From positions 1-34,181 of the forward strand of contig JAFWEY010000093.1 in assembly GCA_017512675.1 (NCBI GenBank): a DNA stretch of 34,181 nucleotides, given 5' to 3'. The position numbers and the translations under genes were made by a program. Below, piece by piece: positions 25,923 through 33,880 of the stretch (its first letter is position 1; each line of letters opens with the position of its first letter). Origin of the DNA: Clostridia bacterium (GTDB lineage: Bacteria > Bacillota > Clostridia > Christensenellales > Aristaeellaceae). Under the pieces are notes generated by a model. That model was not told where the DNA came from and did not search any database. It saw only the letters and a program-made list of their open reading frames with translations.

Positions 25923-25957
25923 GGATTGCCGCTCAACGCTGCGGCCAATCCTTTTAT
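25923..25957 (+). terminator. stem-loop with T-tract between EIIBCA and HPr genes
   Basis: GGATTGCCGC (25923-25932) pairs with GCGGCCAATCC (25941-25951, one bulged C), followed by TTTTATC. It probably acts as a partial terminator or as a 3' stabiliser within the PTS operon. Confidence 0.6.
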
Positions 25958-25983
25958 CACAGAATATCAAGGAGGAATTCAGC

Positions 25984-26244
25984 ATGAAGTCTTTTGAGTA
26001 CGTTATCACCGATCCGGTCGGCATCCACGCGCGCCCCGCAGGCATCATCATCAAGGAAATCAAGAAGTTCGTCTCCACCGTAATGATCGCCAAGGGCGAC
26101 AAGTCTGTCGACATGAAGCGCGGCCCCCTGGGCGTCATGGGCCTGAAGGTGAAGCAGGGCGATACCGTGAAGCTGACCATCGAAGGTCCGGACGAGGCTG
26201 AGGCCGCGGCCACCATCGAGACCTTCTTCAAGGAAAACTTCTGA
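25984..26244 (+). CDS. HPr-family phosphocarrier protein lacking the regulatory serine
   Basis: The 86-residue protein accepts phosphate from enzyme I on His15 (GIHARPAG) and passes it to EIIA. The fold-defining pattern is complete through the C-terminal helix EAAATIETFFKENF. At the place of Ser46, which HPr kinase phosphorylates in Gram-positive bacteria, it has Arg46 (codon 26119-26121). The loop reads DMKRGPLGVMGL instead of the usual NLKSIMGVMSL, with one extra residue. It should therefore serve transport but not Ser-P signalling to CcpA. AAGGAGG precedes ATG 25984. It lies 71 nt after EIIBCA and 124 nt before the enzyme I gene, with hairpins on both sides. Confidence 0.94.
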   Translation: MKSFEYVITDPVGIHARPAGIIIKEIKKFVSTVMIAKGDKSVDMKRGPLGVMGLKVKQGDTVKLTIEGPDEAEAAATIETFFKENF

Positions 26245-26254
26245 TTCATGAGCG

Positions 26255-26289
26255 GGCGGCTGCCGCATCGGCAGCCGCCTGTTTCAATT
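26255..26289 (+). terminator. stem-loop between HPr and enzyme I genes
   Basis: Perfect 10-bp GC-rich arms GGCGGCTGCC (26255-26264) and GGCAGCCGCC (26270-26279) with a 5-nt loop are followed by TGTTTCAATT. It probably attenuates transcription into ptsI, leaving more HPr than enzyme I. Confidence 0.7.
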
Positions 26290-26368
26290 CGCGCACGATT
26301 CCCGGCAGCACAGCACCTGAAACCGGCATTGACCGCCGGCGATCTATTTGGATGGGAGGAAACCGACC

Positions 26369-28048
26369 ATGATTTCGATTCAGGGAAAGGGCGTATCCAC
26401 CGGTGTGGCCATCGGCCCTCTCTACTATTATCAGCGCGCAAAGAGCACGATCCGCCGCTATGAAGTCCAGGACGCCGAGGCCGAATGGGCACGCTTCAAG
26501 GATGCCCAGGCCAAGGCTGTCGAGCAGCTAGGCGTGCTGGCCGAAAAGGCCCGCGAGGAGGCCGGCGAAGAGGCCGCATCGCTGTTCGAAACGCACCAGA
26601 TGATGGCTGAAGACATGGATTACGAGGAGGCCATCGAGAATCTGGTAAAGGAAGACAAGCTGAATGCCGAGGCCGCGGTCACTGACATCGCCGCACAGTT
26701 CGCGGATATGTTCGCCAATATGGACGATCCTTACTTCCAGGCCCGCGCGGCTGATGTAAAGGACGTCTCCGGCCGGATCGTCGGCATCCTGACCGGCGTT
26801 GTACAGGGCGGCATCGATTCGCCGGTTCCCGTAATCCTGGCGGCAGATGACCTGGCTCCGTCAGAGACCGTACAGCTTGACAAATCCAGGATCCTGGGCT
26901 TTGTCACCGAAGGCGGATCCGGTTCAAGCCATACGGCGATTCTCGCCCGCACCATGGGCATCCCTGCCATCATCGGCGTGGGCGACCAGCTGAAACCGGA
27001 ATACGAAGGCCGCGAGGTCATCGTGGACGGCTCCACCGGAAGCGTGATCGTGGACGCCGACGAAGAGACCCGCGCGCGCCTGATGGCCAAGCGCGAGGAA
27101 CAGCTGAAGCATCAGAGAATGCTGGAGCAGCTGAAAGGGCAGCCGAACGTCACCAAAGACGGCCAGAGCATCAAAGTGTTTTGCAACATCGGCAATCCCG
27201 AAGACGTAGCCGCGGTGCTGTCCAACGACGGCGGCGGCATCGGCCTGTTCCGCAGCGAGTTCCTGTACCTGAACTGCGAAGACTATCCGTCCGAAGAGGA
27301 TCAGTTCGAGGCCTACAAGAAGGTCCTGTCGGATATGGACGGCCGCGAGGTGGTCATCCGTACGCTGGATATCGGCGCCGACAAGCAAATCGATTACTTC
27401 GATCTGCCAAAAGAAGAAAATCCCGCTCTGGGCAACCGCGCGCTGCGCATCTGCCTGAACCGGCCGGAAATCTTCAAAACGCAGCTCCGCGCGCTGTACC
27501 GCGCTTCCGCGTTCGGGCGCCTGGGCATCATGTTCCCGATGGTGACCAGCGTCTGGGAGGTCAAGGAAGCCAGGAAGATGTGCGAACTGGTGAAGCAGGA
27601 GCTGACGCAGGAAGGCATTCCGTTCAGCGACGATGTGGAACTGGGCATCATGATCGAAACGCCTGCGGCGGCGATCATGAGCGACCGTCTCGCCAAAGAA
27701 GTCGATTTCTTCAGCTGCGGCACGAACGACCTGACCCAATACACCCTTGCATGCGATCGTCAGAACAACGATCTCGGCCGTTTCTACAATCCGCATCATC
27801 CGGCGGTTCTGCGCCTTCTGAAGATGGCTGCGGACAACGCACACAAAAACGGAATCTGGATCGGCATCTGCGGCGAGCTCGGCGCCGATCTGGAGCTGAC
27901 GGAAACCTTCCTGTCCATCGGCATCGACGAGCTTTCAGTCAGCCCGCGTTCGGTTCTCCCGCTTCGCAAGAAGATCCGCGAAACCGATACAGGCGCCGTA
28001 CGGGATCGCCTGATCGCGGACCTGATGAACGACACCCCGACCATCTGA
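26369..28048 (+). CDS. ptsI: PTS enzyme I (phosphoenolpyruvate-protein phosphotransferase)
   Basis: The 559-residue cytoplasmic enzyme autophosphorylates from phosphoenolpyruvate and phosphorylates HPr. The phosphohistidine loop is GGSGSSHTAILARTMGIPAI. The PEP-binding barrel has GGGIGLFRSEFLY, the conserved MIETPAA segment and the catalytic cysteine region ICGELGAD. The length matches the family (about 570). GGGAGGA precedes ATG 26369 by 8 nt; an upstream in-frame ATG at 26348 lies before that site. It is last in the EIIBCA-HPr-enzyme I operon, so the locus encodes the whole phosphorelay. Confidence 0.97.
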   Translation: MISIQGKGVSTGVAIGPLYYYQRAKSTIRRYEVQDAEAEWARFKDAQAKAVEQLGVLAEKAREEAGEEAASLFETHQMMAEDMDYEEAIENLVKEDKLNAEAAVTDIAAQFADMFANMDDPYFQARAADVKDVSGRIVGILTGVVQGGIDSPVPVILAADDLAPSETVQLDKSRILGFVTEGGSGSSHTAILARTMGIPAIIGVGDQLKPEYEGREVIVDGSTGSVIVDADEETRARLMAKREEQLKHQRMLEQLKGQPNVTKDGQSIKVFCNIGNPEDVAAVLSNDGGGIGLFRSEFLYLNCEDYPSEEDQFEAYKKVLSDMDGREVVIRTLDIGADKQIDYFDLPKEENPALGNRALRICLNRPEIFKTQLRALYRASAFGRLGIMFPMVTSVWEVKEARKMCELVKQELTQEGIPFSDDVELGIMIETPAAAIMSDRLAKEVDFFSCGTNDLTQYTLACDRQNNDLGRFYNPHHPAVLRLLKMAADNAHKNGIWIGICGELGADLELTETFLSIGIDELSVSPRSVLPLRKKIRETDTGAVRDRLIADLMNDTPTI

Positions 28049-28065
28049 TCCCCGGAGCTTCAAAC

Positions 28066-28116
28066 AGGGCTGCCTCCGAACGGTGCTGCCGTGCCGCGGA
28101 GACAGCCCTTTTCATT
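28066..28116 (+). terminator. terminator of the PTS operon
   Basis: AGGGCTGCCTCCG (28066-28078) pairs with CGGAGACAGCCCT (28097-28109, one internal mismatch), followed by TTTTCATT. It lies 18 nt after the enzyme I stop. Confidence 0.8.
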
Positions 28117-28204
28117 CAGCGCAGCAAGGGGAATTCACTTGCCTGCCGTCTCATTTTCCCATGCGCCTTAACCTCTCCGGAATCACAGCTTATTCCATAT
28201 GCAA

Positions 28205-28233
28205 TAGACAGCCGAAAGAATTGCAGTTATAAT
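28205..28233 (+). promoter_or_regulatory. promoter of the transglutaminase-like gene
   Basis: TAGACA (28205-28210, five of six) and a perfect TATAAT (28228-28233) are separated by 17 nt; the leader would be about 55 nt. Confidence 0.8.
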
Positions 28234-28294
28234 ATACGCGTATGGATACGGTGCGCCTGAACCAACCCGTCTGCGCTGCCGAAAGGATTTGGAG

Positions 28295-29500
28295 ATGCGG
28301 TTCTTCGCCCTGCTGCTGGTCGTTCTCTTTTATACGGTCACTTCCGCCTATGCGGAAGCGGCGCAATCCGCTGCAACCATCACGCCTCTCCCCGCCAGCG
28401 TGCGCGCGCTTTTCGATACGGACCCGGAGCAGAGCGAACGCTACCGCCGGTATATGCAGCCGCATGGCGGCACGTCTCCCGCATCCGGCCAGAGGCTCGG
28501 CAGCGCGCTTAACGGCTCCGACAGGATGCTGTACGACGTCGTATACCAGTGCGCGCAGTATGCCGTTCTGAACGGAACGCCGCTGCGTACAGTGCAGGTG
28601 GACTACACCGACATCGGCATCCGAAAAGCGGTATGGAGCGCCGAGGAGCTCCGCGTTTCCTCGTTTCTGACATTGGTTCAAAGCGATCAAGCCAATGCCG
28701 TGCGGAACATCGAAGACCTGCTGGGAATAGATACCGATGCCGTGGTTTACGCTCTTTCCTTCGATCTCCCGTACGCCATTTTTCTGACCACACAGATCCG
28801 CATCAGCCACGGGATTTCCCTCACCGATTCGCAGATGATCCTCGGGCACCTGACGGTGCAGTTCACCAGCCGCAGCGCCGAACACGGCATCAGCAGCCTG
28901 CGTCAGCAGGACATCAACTGCCAGTTCGACATTGCGATGATCGTCGCCGCGGACATCGTGGCGCGTCACGCGCATGAGAGCGATTTTCAGAAGCTGCGCA
29001 GCTACCGGGACGAGATCTGCGCAATGACCGATTTCAATTTTGCCGCAGCCGGCCTTACGCCTTTTGAAGGTTCCGAAGAAGAAGCGCTGATCGCAGCGGA
29101 CTACGGCCGGATTGCGTTCTGGGTGTTTGACGACGACGACGAAACCGATGTGGAATGCTCCGGCTACGCCAAGGCTTTTCAGTATCTGTGCGACCTGAGC
29201 AGCTTCGGCAGCGGTTTGAAATGCCATTACGTCGGCGGATACGCAAACGGTGAAAAGCACGCCTGGAATCTGGTGGAAACGGCGGACGGCGCCCGCTATC
29301 TCGTGGACGTTACGAACTGTGACGACGGGCGAATCGGCGCGGGAGGACAGCTTTTCATGAAAGGCGCCACGACCGGCAGCGTCTGGCAGGGCTATACCAT
29401 CCAGCTCGGCGACAGCCAAATCACCTACTGCTATGACGAACTGCTGCTGAAGCTCGCCGGACCCGACGCGCTGGCGCTTTCATTGGAAGACTTCCGGTGA
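28295..29500 (+). CDS. secreted transglutaminase-like (cysteine-protease fold) protein
   Basis: The 401-residue protein has a signal peptide MRFFALLLVVLFYTVTSAYA with a likely cleavage after residue 20 and no lipobox. The C-terminal third has a transglutaminase-like catalytic core: Cys288 in VECSGYAKAF, His322 in KHAWNLV and Asp338 in RYLVDVTNCD, in the correct order and spacing. Such bacterial domains usually act as proteases or peptide cross-linkers at the cell surface. The N-terminal ~250 residues show no known domain. The ATG follows GAAAGGA; a TTG 6 nt upstream is less likely. The gene stands alone with its own promoter, so no partner is suggested. Confidence 0.85.
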   Translation: MRFFALLLVVLFYTVTSAYAEAAQSAATITPLPASVRALFDTDPEQSERYRRYMQPHGGTSPASGQRLGSALNGSDRMLYDVVYQCAQYAVLNGTPLRTVQVDYTDIGIRKAVWSAEELRVSSFLTLVQSDQANAVRNIEDLLGIDTDAVVYALSFDLPYAIFLTTQIRISHGISLTDSQMILGHLTVQFTSRSAEHGISSLRQQDINCQFDIAMIVAADIVARHAHESDFQKLRSYRDEICAMTDFNFAAAGLTPFEGSEEEALIAADYGRIAFWVFDDDDETDVECSGYAKAFQYLCDLSSFGSGLKCHYVGGYANGEKHAWNLVETADGARYLVDVTNCDDGRIGAGGQLFMKGATTGSVWQGYTIQLGDSQITYCYDELLLKLAGPDALALSLEDFR

Positions 29501-29630
29501 GAGATCCCGCGGCGAAAGCATTCACGGTTCATGCTGCAGCAGTTCTCCTCTGTCCGGCAGTCCGCTTTTTGCGGCAGCCGCATTTCCGTTCCGGAATTTC
29601 CTGCCGGAATCCTGTGACATTATAGATCAA

Positions 29631-29653
29631 CCGGGCGGCATGCTGCCGCCCGG
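29631..29653. terminator. hairpin between converging transglutaminase-like and flavin-reductase-like genes
   Basis: Perfect 10-bp arms CCGGGCGGCA (29631-29640) and TGCCGCCCGG (29644-29653) with a 3-nt loop lie 39 bp after the minus-strand stop. Neither side has a good T-tract, so intrinsic termination is uncertain. Confidence 0.45.
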
Positions 29654-29691
29654 CGCGATTGGCACCCAGAAGATCACAGAAGAACCCGCCT

Positions 29692-30216
29692 TCAGCTTTC
29701 GCGCAGGATGAATGCGTTCACGATTTCGCCGATGTACGCAGTGTGGAAATCCCCTTCGTTGGCGCCGCCGGCATAATAGCGCTTCCGGATGTCCTCCGGA
29801 ATATCGCAGAGCGCCTGATCCTGCTGGTACAGCACCCGGCACTCCAAAGTCAACGGGTATTCCAGGATGCCGGGCGTGCGGATCGTATCCGATTCGATGA
29901 GCGTCAGATGCGCTGCCGCGGCTTTGTCGACCTGACGGCCAGACTGGCTGCCGCAGATGCGGAACACATCCGCACCGAGTTTTCCGCTCAGCGGAACAGA
30001 CACTGTAAACTCTCCTGTTTTATCCAGCAGCGGCTTGGTATACCGGCTCTGGCGCACGTAAACCGTGAAGGTTTCCCTTCCCCAGATGACGCCCAGATGC
30101 CCCCATCCAATCACCATGCTGTTGAACTTTTCGCCCATCGTGTTCAGCAAAATGCCGTCCGGCAGCGCTTTGACGATCTGCCCCGCATAATCAAACGCGC
30201 TGATCTTCTCTTTCAT
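29692..30216 (-). CDS. flavin reductase-like FMN-binding protein
   Basis: The 174-residue protein matches the flavin reductase-like (split-barrel FMN-binding) family: MGEKFNSMVIGWGHLGVIWG near the N-terminus, YVRQSRYTKPLL, then GEFTVSVP and the FRICGSQSGRQVDK segment. Members bind FMN and reduce flavin or other acceptors; the substrate is not evident. Start ATG 30216 is preceded by GGAGGG. The start lies inside the end of the NUDIX gene (26-bp overlap), so the two are translated from one transcript. The longer frame reaching 30477 is the shadow of the NUDIX gene. Confidence 0.85.
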   Translation of the reverse strand: MKEKISAFDYAGQIVKALPDGILLNTMGEKFNSMVIGWGHLGVIWGRETFTVYVRQSRYTKPLLDKTGEFTVSVPLSGKLGADVFRICGSQSGRQVDKAAAAHLTLIESDTIRTPGILEYPLTLECRVLYQQDQALCDIPEDIRKRYYAGGANEGDFHTAYIGEIVNAFILRES

Positions 30217-30691
30217 TGCAGGATCCCTCCCCGTAACAGTATATTTGCAGGTACTTTTCCAGGACCGGCCGGATCGGCGGCGAGACCGTCTCCGGATCGA
30301 GCTCATCGCACCGGAAAAAGCGCAGTTCCTCGATTTCCCCTTTCTGCGGCCGCATTGTACCGTGCCATTTGCGGCAAAGATACACGATTTCGAAATTGGA
30401 AACCTCGTCGCCGTTCGGGTAGATGTAGTGGGCTTCGGGCCCCGAATTGACACAGAAGAACTCCAGTTCATCGGCAATCAGGCCCGTCTCTTCAAACAGC
30501 TCCCGCTTCGCGCAGTCCTCGACCCGTTCGTCGATCTCGAGCGAGCCGCCCGAGTAACCCCATTTGAGGTTGTCGGAGCGCCTGCCCAGCAGCAGCCTTC
30601 CTGCCGCATCCACGCAGATGACGCTGGAGCCGCACTGGATGATCGTGCGGTGCCCGACCAGCTTTCGCATTTCCGAAATGTATCCGCCCAT
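30191..30691 (-). CDS. NUDIX hydrolase
   Basis: The 166-residue protein contains a full NUDIX box: GGSLEIDERVEDCAK followed by RELFEETGL, which fits the G-x5-E-x7-RE-U-x-EE-x-GU pattern that binds Mg and cleaves nucleoside-diphosphate-linked substrates. The flanking beta strands (SVICVDAAGRLLLGRRS) are typical. The substrate is unknown. GGGAGGA precedes ATG 30691 closely. It overlaps the flavin-reductase-like gene and probably forms a two-gene unit. Confidence 0.92.
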   Translation of the reverse strand: MGGYISEMRKLVGHRTIIQCGSSVICVDAAGRLLLGRRSDNLKWGYSGGSLEIDERVEDCAKRELFEETGLIADELEFFCVNSGPEAHYIYPNGDEVSNFEIVYLCRKWHGTMRPQKGEIEELRFFRCDELDPETVSPPIRPVLEKYLQIYCYGEGSCNEREDQRV

Positions 30692-30745
30692 GCGTCCTCC
30701 CTTGTGAGCGCCGCCGCGCAGCTGCCGTTCGCCCCGGTTTGAACA

Positions 30746-30769
30746 GAAGCGCCCCGATCGGGGCGCTTC
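30746..30769 (-). terminator. terminator-like hairpin after the alpha decarboxylase gene
   Basis: A perfect 24-bp palindrome (GAAGCGCCCC, GATC, GGGGCGCTTC) lies 28 bp downstream of the oadA stop on the minus strand. The following tract (TGTTCAAACC) is poor in T, so termination is plausible but not certain; read-through into the NUDIX gene is possible. Confidence 0.5.
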
Positions 30770-30796
30770 CTGACTGCCGTCTTCGGAAATCTTCCG

Positions 30797-32203
30797 TCAT
30801 ACGGGCATTGTTTTGTTTTCCTTGTCCAGCAGAGAGTTGTCCAGCTTCAGCGTCTGCGCCTCGCGCCACTCGAAGAACTTGGTGGCGACCTGCGGGAACA
30901 GAGCGTAGCTGAGCACGTCTTCCTCCTGGGTGAGGTACTGCGAGATCTCCTTGCGGTAGTTCTCGAGTTCCGGCTGAAGCAGATCCGCCGGGCGGCAGGT
31001 GATGATCTCGGCGTCGCCGATGACCTTCCTGCGAACCTCTTCGTTGACCGGCGCCGGCAGCTGGCCGTATTCGCCGCGCAGCAGGGCCTGGCTTTCCTTC
31101 GGATTCATCTTGTAGCGCTCGCCCATGATGACGTTCATCACAGCCTGCGTGCCGACGATCTGGCTGGTGGGGGTAACCAGCGGCGGGAAGCCGAAATCGG
31201 CGCGCACGCGCGGCACCTCCTCCAGCACGGCGCCCAGCTGATCCGACTTGCCGGCCTGCTTGAGCTGGTTGATCAGGTTGCTGAGCATGCCGCCCGGCAC
31301 CTGGTAGATCAGCGTCTTGACATCCACCTGCAGGATCTTCGGATCGCGCACGCCCTGCTCGGTCAGCTTCTGGGCGACGCCGCGGAAATGCTCGGCGATC
31401 TCCGCCAGCTTGCGGATGTCGATGCCGGTGTCGTATTCGGTGCCCTGCAGCGTTGCCACCAGCGCTTCCGTGGCTGGCTGGCTGGTCCCGTTGCCCAGCG
31501 GGGACAGCGCGCAGTCGACGATGTCCGCGCCGGCTTCGATGGCCTTCAGGTTCACCATATCGCCGGTGCCGGTGGTGTTGTGGGTGTGAATGTGAATCTT
31601 CGTTTCGGGCTTGAGCGCCTGACGCATCTTTTTGACCAGCGAATACGCTTCGTAAGGAAGCAGCAGGTTCGCCATGTCCTTGATGCAGACATTGTCCGCG
31701 CCCATCTTCTCCAGCTTCACGGCCAGATCGACGAAGTAATCCTCGGTGTGGACTTCGCTGATCGTGTAGCTCATCGCCGGCTCGCAAATGCCGCCGTATT
31801 TCTTCGTCGCCTTGATCGCCACTTCCAGGTTGCGGGTGTCGTTCAGCGCGTCGAAAATACGGATAACGTCGATGCCGTTTTTCAGGCTCAGCCGCACGAA
31901 CTCGTCCACCACGTCGTCCGCGTAATGCTTATAGCCGAGGATGTTCTGGCCGCGGAACAGCATCTGCAGCTTGGTGTTGGGCATGGCCTCCTTCAGCTTG
32001 CGCAGGCGCACCCAGGGATCTTCGTTCAGGAAGCGAAGGCAGCTGTCGAAGGTCGCGCCGCCCCAGCACTCCAGGGAGTAGTAACCGATTTTGTCCAGCT
32101 TGTCGCAGGCGGGCAGCATGTCCTCGGTGCGCATACGGGTCGCGGCCTGGGACTGGTGCGCGTCGCGCAGGATCGTATCGGTAATCATGACTTTTCGTGC
32201 CAT
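30797..32203 (-). CDS. oadA: oxaloacetate decarboxylase-type carboxyltransferase alpha subunit (no biotin domain)
   Basis: The 468-residue protein of the transcarboxylase-5S/pyruvate carboxylase CT family begins VMITDTILRDAHQSQAATRM, with the metal-binding Asp. The carboxylated-lysine region is VCIKDMANLL and the metal-binding histidines are in IHIHTHNTTG. It moves the carboxyl group from the acid substrate to biotin. Many OadA proteins end in a biotin domain; this one stops before it and uses the separate carrier encoded upstream. It lies 74 nt after the beta subunit. Oxaloacetate is the likely substrate, but the 5S family also serves other acids. Confidence 0.93.
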   Translation of the reverse strand: MARKVMITDTILRDAHQSQAATRMRTEDMLPACDKLDKIGYYSLECWGGATFDSCLRFLNEDPWVRLRKLKEAMPNTKLQMLFRGQNILGYKHYADDVVDEFVRLSLKNGIDVIRIFDALNDTRNLEVAIKATKKYGGICEPAMSYTISEVHTEDYFVDLAVKLEKMGADNVCIKDMANLLLPYEAYSLVKKMRQALKPETKIHIHTHNTTGTGDMVNLKAIEAGADIVDCALSPLGNGTSQPATEALVATLQGTEYDTGIDIRKLAEIAEHFRGVAQKLTEQGVRDPKILQVDVKTLIYQVPGGMLSNLINQLKQAGKSDQLGAVLEEVPRVRADFGFPPLVTPTSQIVGTQAVMNVIMGERYKMNPKESQALLRGEYGQLPAPVNEEVRRKVIGDAEIITCRPADLLQPELENYRKEISQYLTQEEDVLSYALFPQVATKFFEWREAQTLKLDNSLLDKENKTMPV

Positions 32204-32277
32204 ATTGTTCCGTTCCTCCTGTGGTCAGGCGGGGACGCGGTCTGAAGCCCGCCCCCGCCGAAAAAGTGCAGTAAAGC

Positions 32278-33855
32278 TTACGACATCCTGAACAGGGAAA
32301 GGAAGACGCCGGCGGCGATTGCCGAGCCGATGACGCCGGCCACGTTCGGGCCCATCGCGTGCATCAGCAGGAAGTTGCCGGGGTTTTCCTTCTGGCCGAC
32401 CATTTGCGACACGCGCGCCGCCATCGGAACGGCCGATACGCCGGCGGAACCGATCAGCGGGTTGATCTTGCCGCCGGACAGCTTGTTCATCAGCTTGCCC
32501 AGCAGCACGCCGCCGGCGGTGCCGAAGGCGAACGCGCATACGCCCATGACCACGATTCCCAGCGTACTCAAGGTCAGGAAAGACGGACCATCAGTAGTCG
32601 CGCCGACGGTCACGCCCAGGAAGATGGTGACGATGTTGATCAGCTCGTTCTGCGCGGTCTTGCTGATGCGCTCGGTCACACCGGAAACGCGCATCAGATT
32701 GCCCAGCATCAGCATGCCGATCAACGGCGCCGCGGAGGGCAGCAGGAACGACACGACGAGGGTCACCAGGATCGGGAAGATGATGATCTCGGTCTTGGAG
32801 ACCGGGCGCAGCTGGCCCATCACGATCTGGCGCTCTTCCTTGGTGGTCAGCGCTTTCATGATCGGGGGCTGAATGACCGGCACCAGCGCCATATAGCTGT
32901 ATGCCGCCACCGCGATCGGGCCCAGCAGCTGCGGAGCCAGCTTGGTGGTCACGTAGATAGCGGTCGGGCCGTCCGCACCGCCGATGATGCCGATGGACGC
33001 GGCCTCTTCCGGCTTGAAAATGCCCATCATCATCGCGCCCAGGAACGCCACGAAGATGCCCAGCTGGGCCGCGGCGCCCAGCAGCAGCGATTTCGGGTTG
33101 GCGATCAGCGGAGCGAAGTCGGTCATCGCGCCGACGCCCATGAAGATCAGCGGCGGGTAGATGCCCAGCTTCACGCCCTGATACAGATAGTACAGCAGAC
33201 CGCCGTTCGCGTCGGGAACGCGATAGGCCATCTGGCCCAGTTCCTCTGAGAACGCCAATACGATGTCGTGGACATCTTTGGATTTGACTGCCGCGAACTT
33301 GATCGCGTCTTCATAGTTGGTAAAGAACTGGAAGGTGGGATGATCCATCAGGCCGGCCATCGGCAGGTTGCGCAAAAGCATACCGAAAGCGATGGGCAGC
33401 AGAAGCAGCGGCTCAAACTGCTTGACGATGGCCAGGTACAAAAGCACAAAGCTGACCAGAATCATCACCAGCTGTGGCCAGGTTGCGTTGGCGAAGCCGG
33501 TGGTCATTGCGATCGTCTTCAGGGATTCCAGAAAATCCACATGGAACTCACTGCCGTCATCGCCGGAACCGAGCGTCGTCAGTTCCTGCACCTTTTCGGC
33601 GGGGATCGCTGTCATCAGATCGCCCAGCACCGGGCCGGCGGGCTCCTCCGCTGCTTCCGCGGCGGTTTCGGTTTCCGCCGGTTCTGCGGCGGGTTCTTCC
33701 GCTGCTTCCGCGACGGGTTCGGTGGCCGCTGCCGCTTCGGCGGCTGCGGTTTCGGGGACTGCTTCAGCGGCGGCAAACAGCGGCAGCGCGCATGCGACGA
33801 GCAGAAGGCTCAGCATTGCGGCCAGCAGTGCCGTACTGAGAGAGCGGCGTTTCAT
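32278..33855 (-). CDS. oadB: sodium-pumping decarboxylase beta subunit with signal-like and Ala/Glu-rich N-terminal extension
   Basis: The 525-residue protein is longer than usual beta subunits (about 375-435). From residue about 108 it is a standard polytopic beta subunit: [57 protein letters not shown] and the conserved C-terminal [21 protein letters not shown]. It decarboxylates carboxybiotin and exports sodium. The first ~30 residues look like a signal sequence ([21 protein letters not shown]) and include a lipobox-like LVAC. Residues 31-75 are Ala/Glu/Pro repeats. AAGGAGG precedes ATG 33855. The biotin carrier gene lies 25 nt upstream; no gamma subunit is seen in the window. Confidence 0.93.
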   Translation of the reverse strand: MKRRSLSTALLAAMLSLLLVACALPLFAAAEAVPETAAAEAAAATEPVAEAAEEPAAEPAETETAAEAAEEPAGPVLGDLMTAIPAEKVQELTTLGSGDDGSEFHVDFLESLKTIAMTTGFANATWPQLVMILVSFVLLYLAIVKQFEPLLLLPIAFGMLLRNLPMAGLMDHPTFQFFTNYEDAIKFAAVKSKDVHDIVLAFSEELGQMAYRVPDANGGLLYYLYQGVKLGIYPPLIFMGVGAMTDFAPLIANPKSLLLGAAAQLGIFVAFLGAMMMGIFKPEEAASIGIIGGADGPTAIYVTTKLAPQLLGPIAVAAYSYMALVPVIQPPIMKALTTKEERQIVMGQLRPVSKTEIIIFPILVTLVVSFLLPSAAPLIGMLMLGNLMRVSGVTERISKTAQNELINIVTIFLGVTVGATTDGPSFLTLSTLGIVVMGVCAFAFGTAGGVLLGKLMNKLSGGKINPLIGSAGVSAVPMAARVSQMVGQKENPGNFLLMHAMGPNVAGVIGSAIAAGVFLSLFRMS

Positions 33856-33880
33856 GAACGGTTTCCTCCTTCAATCGGCG

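Noticed and set aside
30217..30477. N-terminal extension of the flavin-reductase-like frame
   Set aside because: It is the out-of-frame shadow of the NUDIX gene; ATG 30216 with GGAGGG fits the family start.
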